From contig JADJEE010000012.1 in the NCBI GenBank assembly GCA_016709225.1, positions 1,054,001-1,118,000 on the forward strand: a DNA stretch of 64,000 nucleotides, given 5' to 3'. The translations under genes were made by a program, and so were the position numbers. The DNA is from Deltaproteobacteria bacterium (GTDB lineage Bacteria; Myxococcota_A; Polyangia; Nannocystales; Nannocystaceae). The notes below the pieces were generated by a model, which was not told where the DNA came from, ran no database searches, and saw only the letters and a list, made by a program, of their open reading frames with translations. Below, in pieces: positions 55,251 through 64,000 of this stretch (positions within the stretch are counted from its first letter, which is position 1; each line of letters opens with the position of its first letter).

Positions 55251-56537
55251 ATGACGCTCGCCGCCGTCGTCGGCCATCCCGGGAACACCTGCACACGTTC
55301 GATCCCGCACGGGTGCGGTCGTCGCACGGGCGTGGGCGCAGCGGTGGTGCTCGCCTGGCTGGCGTGCGTGGCGGCCTCGTCGGCCTGCGCACACGCGCCG
55401 GGCGCGGAGCCGTCGACCCGCACCGGCAAGCCGGCGCTCGCCGAGCACCCGGGGCGCCGCACGCCCTCGGTGGGCGACCTGCGGATCGATCGCGCCCAGG
55501 CCGACGCGCTGATGGCCGCGCTCGCGCGGCTGCCGAAGTTCCCGCTGCGCTTGAGCGAGCTCGAGGCCCACGTCGGCCACTCGCTGCGCCGGCACTTCAA
55601 CCCCGAGTCCTACGATCCGACGTTCGTCCACGATCGCGGGGGCACGGGCGCAAACATCGGTGGCACCCCGCTCTTCCACCCGAGCCTCGACCCCGCGATC
55701 CCGCTGGTGCTCGAGCTGCGCTCGCAGCACTACGCGCGCTACGACCAGGAGGGCAAGTTCCGCCGACGGCCACCCTTCGCCAAGGACGATCCCATCATCG
55801 ACTGCATCACCCTCTCGGATGCGTACGTCCACGGCGCGCCACCACCGGCCCCGAGCACGGCGGTCTTCGAGGGGGACTACGCCCACGTCGCCGAGCGCTG
55901 GTCGATCGCGCCGCTGCACGACGGTTTCCGCTCGTTGATGACCCACGATCGGCGCATCAATCCGGCGGCCGAGCGCTGGGTGTTCACGCTGTCGACGGAC
56001 CGTGGCCGCTTCTACAGCGCCGCCGAGGTCGAAGCCACCGAGTCGACCTTGATCGGGTTCCTCGAGGCCGTGCGCGACGGCAAGGACATGCCAGCGACGA
56101 TCGCGAGCTTCGAGCGCGATCACCCGAGTGACACCGGCATCGTCGAGCAGGGCCTGGCGAGCTACAACGTGCGCTTCTTCGACGTACTCGCCGCCGAGGG
56201 CCCCCACGCCGGCGAGTTCCTGCGTGCCGAGGGCCTGACGCAGGCGCTCTACATCGACGTGCACTTCGCGGGTGAGGCGAGGGTGCCGCTGCCGCGCTTC
56301 TTCGCCGCGCTCGGCTTCCACAGCGCGACGACGGGCGCCCCCGCGGTCGACGAGCTCCCGCCCGGACTGCGCGACGGAGGCATGCTCTACTACGACGATG
56401 TCACCGTCGTCCGCGACGGCTGGTCGGTGCGCGCGACGGGCTTCTATCCGGTCGAGGCGGGCAAGGCCGCGGTGACCCTGGACCTGTCGCGCTTTCGCGT
56501 GAGCTCGCTGACGATCCGCAACGAGGTCGCCGGCTGA
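55251..56537 (+). CDS. secreted protein, unknown function
   Basis: This 428-residue protein starts at ATG 55251 and has an N-terminal hydrophobic segment (VGAAVVLAWLACVAASSAC), likely a lipoprotein signal. The rest is a single domain with a Pro/Asp-rich first half and phrases such as ALYIDVHFAGEARVPLPRFF and MLYYDDVTVVRDGWSVRATG. I cannot assign a family. It is followed after 29 bases by the retropepsin-like gene and may be in one transcript with it. Confidence 0.55.
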   Translation: MTLAAVVGHPGNTCTRSIPHGCGRRTGVGAAVVLAWLACVAASSACAHAPGAEPSTRTGKPALAEHPGRRTPSVGDLRIDRAQADALMAALARLPKFPLRLSELEAHVGHSLRRHFNPESYDPTFVHDRGGTGANIGGTPLFHPSLDPAIPLVLELRSQHYARYDQEGKFRRRPPFAKDDPIIDCITLSDAYVHGAPPPAPSTAVFEGDYAHVAERWSIAPLHDGFRSLMTHDRRINPAAERWVFTLSTDRGRFYSAAEVEATESTLIGFLEAVRDGKDMPATIASFERDHPSDTGIVEQGLASYNVRFFDVLAAEGPHAGEFLRAEGLTQALYIDVHFAGEARVPLPRFFAALGFHSATTGAPAVDELPPGLRDGGMLYYDDVTVVRDGWSVRATGFYPVEAGKAAVTLDLSRFRVSSLTIRNEVAG

Positions 56538-56566
56538 ATGGTGCGTCGACGAAGCGAGGTCGTTCG

Positions 56567-57823
56567 ATGAGGCGAATGTACTGGTGCGGTCTCCCGTGGT
56601 TGGCGGTCGCGTGTGCGTCGAGCATTCCCGTGACCGCACCGGTCACGACCCATGGGCAGCGCGAGCCGATCGAGGTCGCGTTCTCCAACGACTACAACCT
56701 CGTGCTGGTACCGGCCCGAATCCCCGGCATCGAGCGCGAGCTGACCATGATGGTCGACAGCGGCGCGCCGATGGTGCTCAGCACCGCGCTCGCCGAGGAG
56801 CTGGGCCTGCGAGCACGCGCATCGAGCCAGCTGCTCGACAGCGCCGGCGCGATGCTCGATGCGGCACCGATCGAGATCCCCCAGCTCAGCGTCGGCGACC
56901 TCGAGCTCGAGCGCCTCGGGGGCTTCGCGACCACACTCGACTTCGATCTGTGCCTCGAGATCGACGGCGTGCTCGGCTCGGGGTGGCCGCGGCGCAGCGG
57001 CTTCTTCGATCAGACCGCAGTGGAGATCGACTACCCTCGCGCGCGTGTGCGCTTGGCTCCCTCGGGCGAGGACCTCACGCCCGGTGGCGCCATCGTGCCC
57101 ATCCGCCGTGGAGATCCGAACACCCCGGGCCCACAGCTCTACGCCCAGGTCGCGATCGAAGACCACACGATCTGGGCCCTGCTCGACACCGGCAACGCCG
57201 GCCCGGTGTACCTGCCCCCCGCCTTCTTCACCGAGATCGGCCACCGCATCGACGAGCCCGGCGCGCTGCGCAGCCGCGGCGCCGTCAGCTCGGGCGCCAC
57301 TGGCAAGACGCTGGTGGGGACACAGTACGAGACGCGGCTGCGCTCGCTGCGACTCGACGAGCTCGACCTGCGAGGGGTCGCAATCGCGGTGGAGCACGCC
57401 GACGATCCAGCGCAGGCCGGCGCCACGCGACACGCGATGCTCGGCAACGAGTTCATGCGCGACTTCCGGGTCGTCGTGGACGTGCCCGCCGGCATCGCGC
57501 GCTTCGTGCTCGAGCCCGGTCGCGACCCCAACACCCCGCGGCCCGGCTACGGGGTCGGCATCCGCATCGCCGGCGGGGCCGTGCGGGTGACTGCAATCTC
57601 CGAAGGTGGACCCGCCAGCCGTGCGGGCCTCGAGCTCGACGACGAGGTCGTGGCCGTCGACGGCAAGCCGGTTCACATGACCGATCGCGCGAGCCTGTGC
57701 GCGGCCCAACGCGCGATCAAGAACACCGCCGGCACGACGCTGCAGATCCGCACCCGCCGCGACGACGTCGACGAGGACCACGAGCTGGTGCTGGGCCCGA
57801 CCCTGGCACCGCTGCCGCCGTAG
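56567..57823 (+). CDS. retropepsin-like aspartyl protease with PDZ domain
   Basis: This 418-residue lipoprotein candidate has the signal CGLPWLAVAC. It holds two retropepsin-type halves: TMMVDSGAPMVLS with D64-S-G, and WALLDTGNAGPVY with D-T-G near residue 207, each followed by a flap-like strand. A PDZ domain (about 320-395) follows: YGVGIRIAGGAVRVTAISEG, PASRAGLELDDEVVAVDGKP. Both Asp in one chain resembles PerP and similar bacterial periplasmic proteases. It likely cleaves envelope proteins. Its TAG stop is the first TAG of the repeat at 57820-57868. Confidence 0.8.
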   Translation: MRRMYWCGLPWLAVACASSIPVTAPVTTHGQREPIEVAFSNDYNLVLVPARIPGIERELTMMVDSGAPMVLSTALAEELGLRARASSQLLDSAGAMLDAAPIEIPQLSVGDLELERLGGFATTLDFDLCLEIDGVLGSGWPRRSGFFDQTAVEIDYPRARVRLAPSGEDLTPGGAIVPIRRGDPNTPGPQLYAQVAIEDHTIWALLDTGNAGPVYLPPAFFTEIGHRIDEPGALRSRGAVSSGATGKTLVGTQYETRLRSLRLDELDLRGVAIAVEHADDPAQAGATRHAMLGNEFMRDFRVVVDVPAGIARFVLEPGRDPNTPRPGYGVGIRIAGGAVRVTAISEGGPASRAGLELDDEVVAVDGKPVHMTDRASLCAAQRAIKNTAGTTLQIRTRRDDVDEDHELVLGPTLAPLPP

Positions 57824-57868
57824 TACCTCGACACGGGGTTTGTGACGGGCCTCTTGTCGAGGTGCTAG
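57820..57868. repeat. degenerate CTAG-bounded palindrome between convergent genes
   Basis: It begins gTAG (57820-57823; first base changed from C), then TACCTCGACAC, a spacer containing tgtgacggg as in the long element, then TTGTCGAGGTG and CTAG (57865-57868). It is a shortened, decayed relative of the 168-bp element at 5801. The left TAG is the stop of the retropepsin gene and the right CTA is the stop, on the other strand, of the DUF779 gene. Confidence 0.65.
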
Positions 57869-58206
57869 TCGCGCGCGCATGCGATCGAGCGCGTCAAGAA
57901 GCGGCGTCCCGTGGGCGCCTCGAGCGAGAAGCCGGCCCCTCGACCGGGCACGACGTCGATCACCAGGCGCGTATGCGCCCAGCGTTGCGCCTGATCGCCG
58001 CCGATCCAGAACGGACAACCGGCGATCTCGCCGAGCAACACGTCGCGCTCGCCGACCTTGAACTCGCCTTGCACGAAGCACATCGGCGCGCTGCCGTCAC
58101 AGCAACCACCCGATTGGTGGAACATGAGCGGGCCATGCACGGCGACCAGCTCCGCAATGAGCCGCGCCGCCGCCTCCGTGCACGAAACCGCCGCCTCGTC
58201 GCCCAT
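57865..58206 (-). CDS. DUF779 family protein
   Basis: This is a 113-residue small protein. It matches DUF779 by VHGPLMFHQSGGCCDGSAPMC with a Cys pair, FKVGERDVLLGEIAGCPFWI and TRLVIDVVPGRGAGFSLE. DUF779 genes commonly lie next to aldehyde dehydrogenase, as here. The role is not established; the Cys/His residues suggest metal binding. The start is ATG 58206, with a strong purine-rich site GGAGAGGGGAGG upstream. It is 132 bases after the aldehyde dehydrogenase gene on the same strand. Confidence 0.88.
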   Translation of the reverse strand: MGDEAAVSCTEAAARLIAELVAVHGPLMFHQSGGCCDGSAPMCFVQGEFKVGERDVLLGEIAGCPFWIGGDQAQRWAHTRLVIDVVPGRGAGFSLEAPTGRRFLTRSIACARD

Positions 58207-58338
58207 GCTCACCTCCCCTCTCCTCACGCCATTGAATGGGCGCACCCCCGCCGCGCCGAGCCCGGCGTGGCTTCGCCCACGCCGAGGTTCGCCACGGTCG
58301 CCCGCACCACGTAGAGCGCCCCGTGGGCGCGACCAAGG

Positions 58339-59859
<1,521 letters not shown>

Positions 59860-59887
59860 GGCGTGCTCCTGGTGGCGACAGCACATC

Positions 59888-59902
59888 GCAAGTGCGGTGC
59901 CG
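59888..59902 (-). promoter_or_regulatory. sigma54 (-24/-12) promoter for aldehyde dehydrogenase
   Basis: Minus-strand sequence CGGCACCGCACTTGC places GGCAC and TTGC five bases apart, exactly the -24/-12 consensus. It lies 29 bases before the aldehyde dehydrogenase ATG, giving a short leader. No other sigma54 consensus of this quality is evident in the window. Confidence 0.7.
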
Positions 59903-59958
59903 CCCTGCCCGCCGCCGTGGGATTGCAGGACATTCGTGGACACTGTGTTGCGCCTACA

Positions 59959-59975
59959 TGTCTCGGATCGATACA
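59959..59975. promoter_or_regulatory. putative upstream activator site (inverted repeat)
   Basis: TGTCTCGGATCGATACA forms an imperfect inverted repeat (TGTmTCG-N3-CGAkACA) about 60-70 bases upstream of the sigma54 promoter, the usual place for an AcoR-type activator site. No footprint or comparison is available. Confidence 0.4.
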
Positions 59976-60041
59976 GGTGCACCGCCGTCGCCGCGACAAC
60001 CCCCGCGCGCAGTGCGGTAGAGTGGAGACTGGAGGTGCCCG

Positions 60042-61904
60042 ATGCTGATGCTGGCCCCCGGCGCCACGCCGCGGTGGGAACGATTCCAGGAGCGGCGCTA
60101 CAGCGAGGACGAGATCTCGGCCGACCCGCTGTTGTCGCGATGGGCTCGGGTCGCGCGCGCCGGCGTTCGGGCCGATGCCGATCCCCATCCCATCGCGCCC
60201 GCGAACGCACCCGCGCCGCCCGAGCTCGACGCGGCCCTCGAGCTCGACTCGCCATTCGGGGCCTTCGGCGCCGCGATGGCCGCGGCCGGCTTCAGCGCGC
60301 TGCTGTGCGACGCGATCGGTGTCATCCGTCGGCAGCACACCGGTGGCGCGCTGCAGCCGAAGCTCTCGGCGACGCGACTGGTCGAAGGCGCGTGGTGGGG
60401 CGAGCAAGCGCGGGGTACCAACGCGATCGGCACTGCGATCGTCGAGCGCGCCCCGGTGGCAGTGCTGGGCGCCGCGCACTTCGAGCGCAGCAACCACGGC
60501 CTGTGCTGCTACGCAGCGCCGCTGCACGACCCGCGCGGCGATCTGGTCGGCGTGCTCGATGCGACCGGACCCGCCGAGATGGCGCACCCTGCCCTCGAGG
60601 CCGCGGTGCTCGGGGCCACCGCCGCGGTCGAGGCGTGGCTCGCCGCACACAGCTACCGCGCGCTCACGCCGGGGGGCCTCGATGCACTGCGGCGACGACT
60701 CGCCGCGACCGACGGCACTGCGTTCGTGCTCGAACGCAGTGGGCGCGTGCGACTGTGCAACGCCGACGGTCGCCGCCTGCTCGGGGAGGGCGATCGACTC
60801 GGCGACGACTTCGCGCGGCGTCTCGGCCTGCCGCTGCTCGCCGCCGGCACCCGCGTGGTCGGAGGCATGCGCGTCGAGGTCGAGCCGATCGGCGAGCACG
60901 ACACGCCGTGGTCGGCGGTGGTCCGGATCTCGCGGGCGCGCACGCCGACGCGCCGTAAGCCACCGGAGGTCGCGATCGACGATCCCTTCCGCGACATCGT
61001 CGGCAGCGATCCCGCGATCACCCACGCCCGCGAGCGCGCGCGTCGCTTCGCGCCGTCGCAGCTGCCGGTGCTGCTGCTGGCCGAGACCGGCACCGGCAAG
61101 GAGTTGTTCGCGCGGGCGATCCACGGCGCCAGCGATCGCCGCCGCGGGCCGTTCGTGGCGGTGAACTGCGGCGCGCTGACGGGCTCACTGCTCGAGTCGG
61201 AGCTGTTCGGCTACGCCGCGGGCGCGTTCACTGGTGCGCGCGCGAGCGGGCACGATGGCAAGCTCGCGGCCGCCGATGGTGGCACCTTGTTCCTCGACGA
61301 GCTGGCCGAGATGTCCGCCGGTGCGCAGGCGCTGCTGCTGCGATTCCTCGAGGACGGCTCCTACTACCGCGTCGGCGACCACCACGAGCGCCGCGCGGAC
61401 GTGCGGGTCGTCGGCGCCACCTGTCGCGACCTCACCGCGGCCGTGCTCTCCGGCAGCTTCCGCAGCGACCTCTACTACCGCATCCACGGCGTGGCGATCC
61501 GACTGGCGCCGCTGCGCGAGCGCCGGGACCTCGACGAGCTGATCGACGCCCTGCTCGGCCGCATCGCCGTGCGCTATGGCGCCGCAGGCCAGCCGCGGAT
61601 CAGCGCGGCCGCGCGACGAGCCCTCTCGCAGCATGGATGGCCGGGCAACGTTCGCGAGCTGCGGACCGCGCTCGAGCACGCGTGGGTGCTCGCCGGCGAG
61701 CACGAGTGCATCGAGCCCGAGCACCTCCCGCTCGAGCCCACGCGAGCGCCTGGCAACGACACCCGCGAGGCCGCCGAGCGGGCCGCCACCGCAGGCGCGT
61801 TGATCGCCGCCGGCGGTAACCTCAGCGAGGCGGCGCGCCGTCTCGGGGTCTCGCGCAGTACGCTGTACCGGCTGCTGGATCGTCACGGCCTCCGCAGCGA
61901 CTGA
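60042..61904 (+). CDS. AcoR-like sigma54-dependent activator
   Basis: This 620-residue regulator has an N-terminal GAF-like domain (about residues 30-225, e.g. GTNAIGTAIVERAPVAVLGA), a linker, and an AAA+ domain: Walker A AETGTGKELFARAI, sigma54 loop GAFTGA, Walker B GGTLFLDELAEM, and a Fis helix-turn-helix NLSEAARRLGVSRSTLYRLL. It has no receiver, so it senses a small molecule directly, as AcoR does for acetoin or acetaldehyde. It is divergent from aldehyde dehydrogenase, with a sigma54 promoter between. The start is ATG 60042. Confidence 0.92.
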   Translation: MLMLAPGATPRWERFQERRYSEDEISADPLLSRWARVARAGVRADADPHPIAPANAPAPPELDAALELDSPFGAFGAAMAAAGFSALLCDAIGVIRRQHTGGALQPKLSATRLVEGAWWGEQARGTNAIGTAIVERAPVAVLGAAHFERSNHGLCCYAAPLHDPRGDLVGVLDATGPAEMAHPALEAAVLGATAAVEAWLAAHSYRALTPGGLDALRRRLAATDGTAFVLERSGRVRLCNADGRRLLGEGDRLGDDFARRLGLPLLAAGTRVVGGMRVEVEPIGEHDTPWSAVVRISRARTPTRRKPPEVAIDDPFRDIVGSDPAITHARERARRFAPSQLPVLLLAETGTGKELFARAIHGASDRRRGPFVAVNCGALTGSLLESELFGYAAGAFTGARASGHDGKLAAADGGTLFLDELAEMSAGAQALLLRFLEDGSYYRVGDHHERRADVRVVGATCRDLTAAVLSGSFRSDLYYRIHGVAIRLAPLRERRDLDELIDALLGRIAVRYGAAGQPRISAAARRALSQHGWPGNVRELRTALEHAWVLAGEHECIEPEHLPLEPTRAPGNDTREAAERAATAGALIAAGGNLSEAARRLGVSRSTLYRLLDRHGLRSD

Positions 61905-61981
61905 CGCGGGTCCACGAGGGCCTGTCCGAGGACGTCGCCGGTGCGACGCGCGTCCGACTCGATCGAGGAGCCGCAGCCCAC

Positions 61982-63175
61982 ATGAACGAGCCGACGACGG
62001 TGCGCCGCAGCTGGCACTACACCAAGCGCATGTTGCAGGCGGTGGGTGTGGCGCTCGTGCTCGCCTCCATCTACGCGGTCATCGACGGCTGGCGCGCGTT
62101 CGGCCACGGCGCCGACGGCGAGCGTCTCGCGAGGATGCAGCGATCACCGCAGTACGGCGACGGCGTGTTCGAGAACCCACAGTCGCTCGTCAACCACTTC
62201 GGGCTGATGGTCTCCGGCATGTTCTCGGCCAGCGCCGACGCGACCCCCGGCTCGACGCCGCCGTTCGAGCGGGTGCCGGCGAGCCGCTTCGCGACCCCGC
62301 CCGCATCCGGCCTGCGGATCACATGGCTGGGACACTCGACCTTGCTGCTGGAGATCGACGGCCACCGTGTGCTCACCGATCCGGTGTGGGGCGAGCGCAG
62401 CTCGCCGCTGTCGTGGATCGGACCGGCGCGCTGGTATCCCCCGCCGCTGTCGCTCGGCGACGTGCCGAAGCTGGACGCCGTGCTGCTCTCGCACGACCAC
62501 TACGATCACCTCGACTACTGGACCATCGTCGCGATGAAGGACTGGGACACGACCTTCATCGCGCCGCTCGGCGTCGGGGCCCACCTGGCGTACTGGGGGG
62601 TGCCCGAGTCGAAGATCGTCGAGCTCGACTGGTGGGAGCGCCACGAAGTCGGTGGTCTCGAGATCGTCGCGACCCCCGCCCGCCACGCGTCGGGCCGCAC
62701 GCTGTTCGACAAGGACGAGACGCTGTGGGCGGGCTACGCCGTGCTCGGCGCGCAGCATCGGGCGTACTTCTCCGGCGACACCGGGCTGTTCCCCGCGATG
62801 CACGACATCGGGCAGCAGCTCGGGCCGTTCGACCTCACGATGATCGAGGCCGGTGCCTACGGCAGCGCCTGGCCCGACTGGCACCTCGGCCCCGAGCAGG
62901 CCGTGACCGCCCATCGCATGGTGCGCGGCGGCGTGCTGCTGCCGGTGCACTGGGGCCTGTTCAACCTCGCCTATCACGGCTGGACCGAGCCGATCGAGCG
63001 CGTGCTCGCGGCGGCCGAGCAGGCCAGCGTGTCGGTCATCGCGCCGCGCCCGGGTCAGAGCATCGAGCCCGCCGCGCCGCCAGCTGTCGAACGTTGGTGG
63101 CCCACGCTCGCGTGGCACACCGCCGCGCAGGACCCCATCGTCGCGACGAAGATGGAGGGCGCGATCCTCCCTTGA
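61982..63175 (+). CDS. membrane-anchored MBL-fold hydrolase (NAPE-PLD/RomA-like)
   Basis: This 397-residue protein has an N-terminal hydrophobic segment (LQAVGVALVLASIYAVI) and a metallo-beta-lactamase fold. The metal motif SHDHYDHLD is near residue 171; additional ligands are in TPARHASGRTL, YFSGDTG and LPVHWGLFN. This combination matches NAPE-phospholipase D-like and RomA-type proteins. It probably hydrolyses a phosphodiester or lipid at the membrane. Its start is ATG 61982. Confidence 0.85.
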   Translation: MNEPTTVRRSWHYTKRMLQAVGVALVLASIYAVIDGWRAFGHGADGERLARMQRSPQYGDGVFENPQSLVNHFGLMVSGMFSASADATPGSTPPFERVPASRFATPPASGLRITWLGHSTLLLEIDGHRVLTDPVWGERSSPLSWIGPARWYPPPLSLGDVPKLDAVLLSHDHYDHLDYWTIVAMKDWDTTFIAPLGVGAHLAYWGVPESKIVELDWWERHEVGGLEIVATPARHASGRTLFDKDETLWAGYAVLGAQHRAYFSGDTGLFPAMHDIGQQLGPFDLTMIEAGAYGSAWPDWHLGPEQAVTAHRMVRGGVLLPVHWGLFNLAYHGWTEPIERVLAAAEQASVSVIAPRPGQSIEPAAPPAVERWWPTLAWHTAAQDPIVATKMEGAILP

Positions 63176-63223
63176 GCGGCCGCGATCGCCCGGCGGCGCG
63201 CTGGCAGGGGTGGTGCGGCGCGG

Positions 63224-64000
63224 CTACTGCCCCGCGTTCCACTCGCAGAAGGGGGTCCACGCCGCCTCGGCGAGCAGGTCGTTCTGCACGTTCGCCTGCG
63301 GGCACGCCTCGTCGGCACGCCAGTCTTTCCAGCCCAGCGGATCGTGGTCGCGGAAGGCCTGATAGCCGCCATCGACGGCCATGAACGGCAGCGGCTCCAC
63401 ACACGCGTCGCCGGCCTGCTCCTGCAGCTCGTCGTTGAGCGACATGATGGTGCGGAACATGACGTCGTTGGTCGAGTTCCAGCAGCAGGTCTTCGACTGC
63501 TCGTAGACCAGCTCGGCGAACACGTAGTCCTCGAGGATGCGGTGCTCGGCATCGACCTCGTCGCGGGTCATGCCGAACTCCTGCTCGAGCACGGTGTAGA
63601 GATCTTCGAAGGCGTCCTCGCGGGCGATGCGGGCGCTGCACGAGGCGGGGAAGTTGCGCAGGTGGGCACGCTTGCCCTCGATCACGTCGAGCAGCAGCTG
63701 GCGGTGCTCGTCGGGGGTGAGCTCGCCGAGCAGCGCGTCGAGCTGGGCCGGACGGGCGCGGATGCGATCGAGGTCGTCGTCGGGGATCCACGCCGCCTCG
63801 TCGGACTTCATGATGGTGTTCACCCAGAAGCCCGACGACGACTTGGTCACGCGGAAGCGCTTGAGGCCGCCGTTGAACTTGGCGTAGTCGGTCGAGCCAT
63901 CGACGCCGCCACCCTCGGGGTCGCTGTAGTTGCGCTCGGTGCCGGCGGGGTTGGTCCACCGCGGCTGCGCCGGCGGCAGGTTGCCGAAGACGCTCTCGGC
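63224..64000 (-). CDS. partial gene, unknown function (N-terminus beyond window)
   Basis: The frame is open from its stop at 63224 to the window edge, giving at least 258 residues. The visible part holds NPAGTERNYSDPEGGGVDGS, then SGFWVNTIMKSDEAAWIPDD, ELTPDEHRQLLLDVIEGKRA, EDAFEDLYTVLEQEFGMTRD and a Cys pair TCCWNST. I recognise no family. The true start lies outside this window. Confidence 0.5.
   Translation of the reverse strand, partial: AESVFGNLPPAQPRWTNPAGTERNYSDPEGGGVDGSTDYAKFNGGLKRFRVTKSSSGFWVNTIMKSDEAAWIPDDDLDRIRARPAQLDALLGELTPDEHRQLLLDVIEGKRAHLRNFPASCSARIAREDAFEDLYTVLEQEFGMTRDEVDAEHRILEDYVFAELVYEQSKTCCWNSTNDVMFRTIMSLNDELQEQAGDACVEPLPFMAVDGGYQAFRDHDPLGWKDWRADEACPQANVQNDLLAEAAWTPFCEWNAGQ

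Overview
The window is about 64 kb of very GC-rich DNA with tightly packed genes on both strands. It reads as chromosome of a myxobacterium of the Nannocystaceae/Polyangia type; this is an inference from gene content and style, not from a marker gene. The signs are three Ser/Thr kinases with TPR-type tails, about ten secreted lipoproteins whose lipobox is followed by Ser/Thr/Gly/Asp-rich linkers, sigma54 regulators, an ECF sigma factor and long TPR proteins. I see no rRNA, tRNA or CRISPR array. No stretch over 300 bases lacks a feature; the longest gene-free gaps are about 296 bases at 5752-6047 (a small inverted-repeat element plus an IS end), 229 bases at 21247-21475 and 224 bases at 51686-51909. 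I see nothing convincing in the last two.

Layout. 62-5751: a frameshifted tautomerase gene, a caspase-like small protein, an ABC-2 exporter pair, a Ser/Thr kinase and an SRPBCC protein. 5801-7626: a 168-bp MITE-like element abutting an IS1182-type insertion sequence; both are bounded by CTAG. 7623-15195: a signalling block with a P2-type cation ATPase, an NtrC-type regulator and a universal stress protein on the minus strand, facing a globin-coupled heme-sensor histidine kinase, a single receiver and a receiver-PAS-kinase on the plus strand. 15217-25049: a second kinase, a Kazal-type lipoprotein, a lamin-tail lipoprotein, an ABC ATPase, a tandem-DsbA lipoprotein, and a small lipoprotein coupled to a retinol-saturase-like oxidoreductase. 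25046-27071: a two-gene cassette of a nucleotidyltransferase and a PD-(D/E)XK-like protein. 27131-30026: an ArsR-type regulator with an AHSA1/SRPBCC protein, divergent from a tandem flavodoxin-like protein. 30138-33093: three overlapping genes ending in a phospholipase D-like protein, resembling a secretion-system effector cassette. 33109-41015: a run of secreted lipoproteins. 41222-46017: an ECF sigma factor, a third kinase and a 3D/M15 peptidoglycan hydrolase. 46178-51685: a giant TPR protein with a C39-like peptidase core, divergent from a radical SAM protein that is coupled to a small Pro/Ala-rich protein. 51910-57823: secreted or unknown proteins ending with a retropepsin-PDZ protein. 57865-61904: DUF779 and an aldehyde dehydrogenase, divergent from an AcoR-like sigma54 activator, with a matching sigma54 promoter between them. 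61982-64000: an MBL-fold hydrolase and a gene cut by the window edge.

The candidates for undescribed biology are the nucleotidyltransferase/nuclease-like pair, the C39-TPR/radical SAM/small-protein locus, the globin-kinase/Usp/ATPase block (a possible analogue of the mycobacterial Dos hypoxia system), and a family of CTAG-bounded palindromic elements that sit on the TAG stop codons of converging genes.
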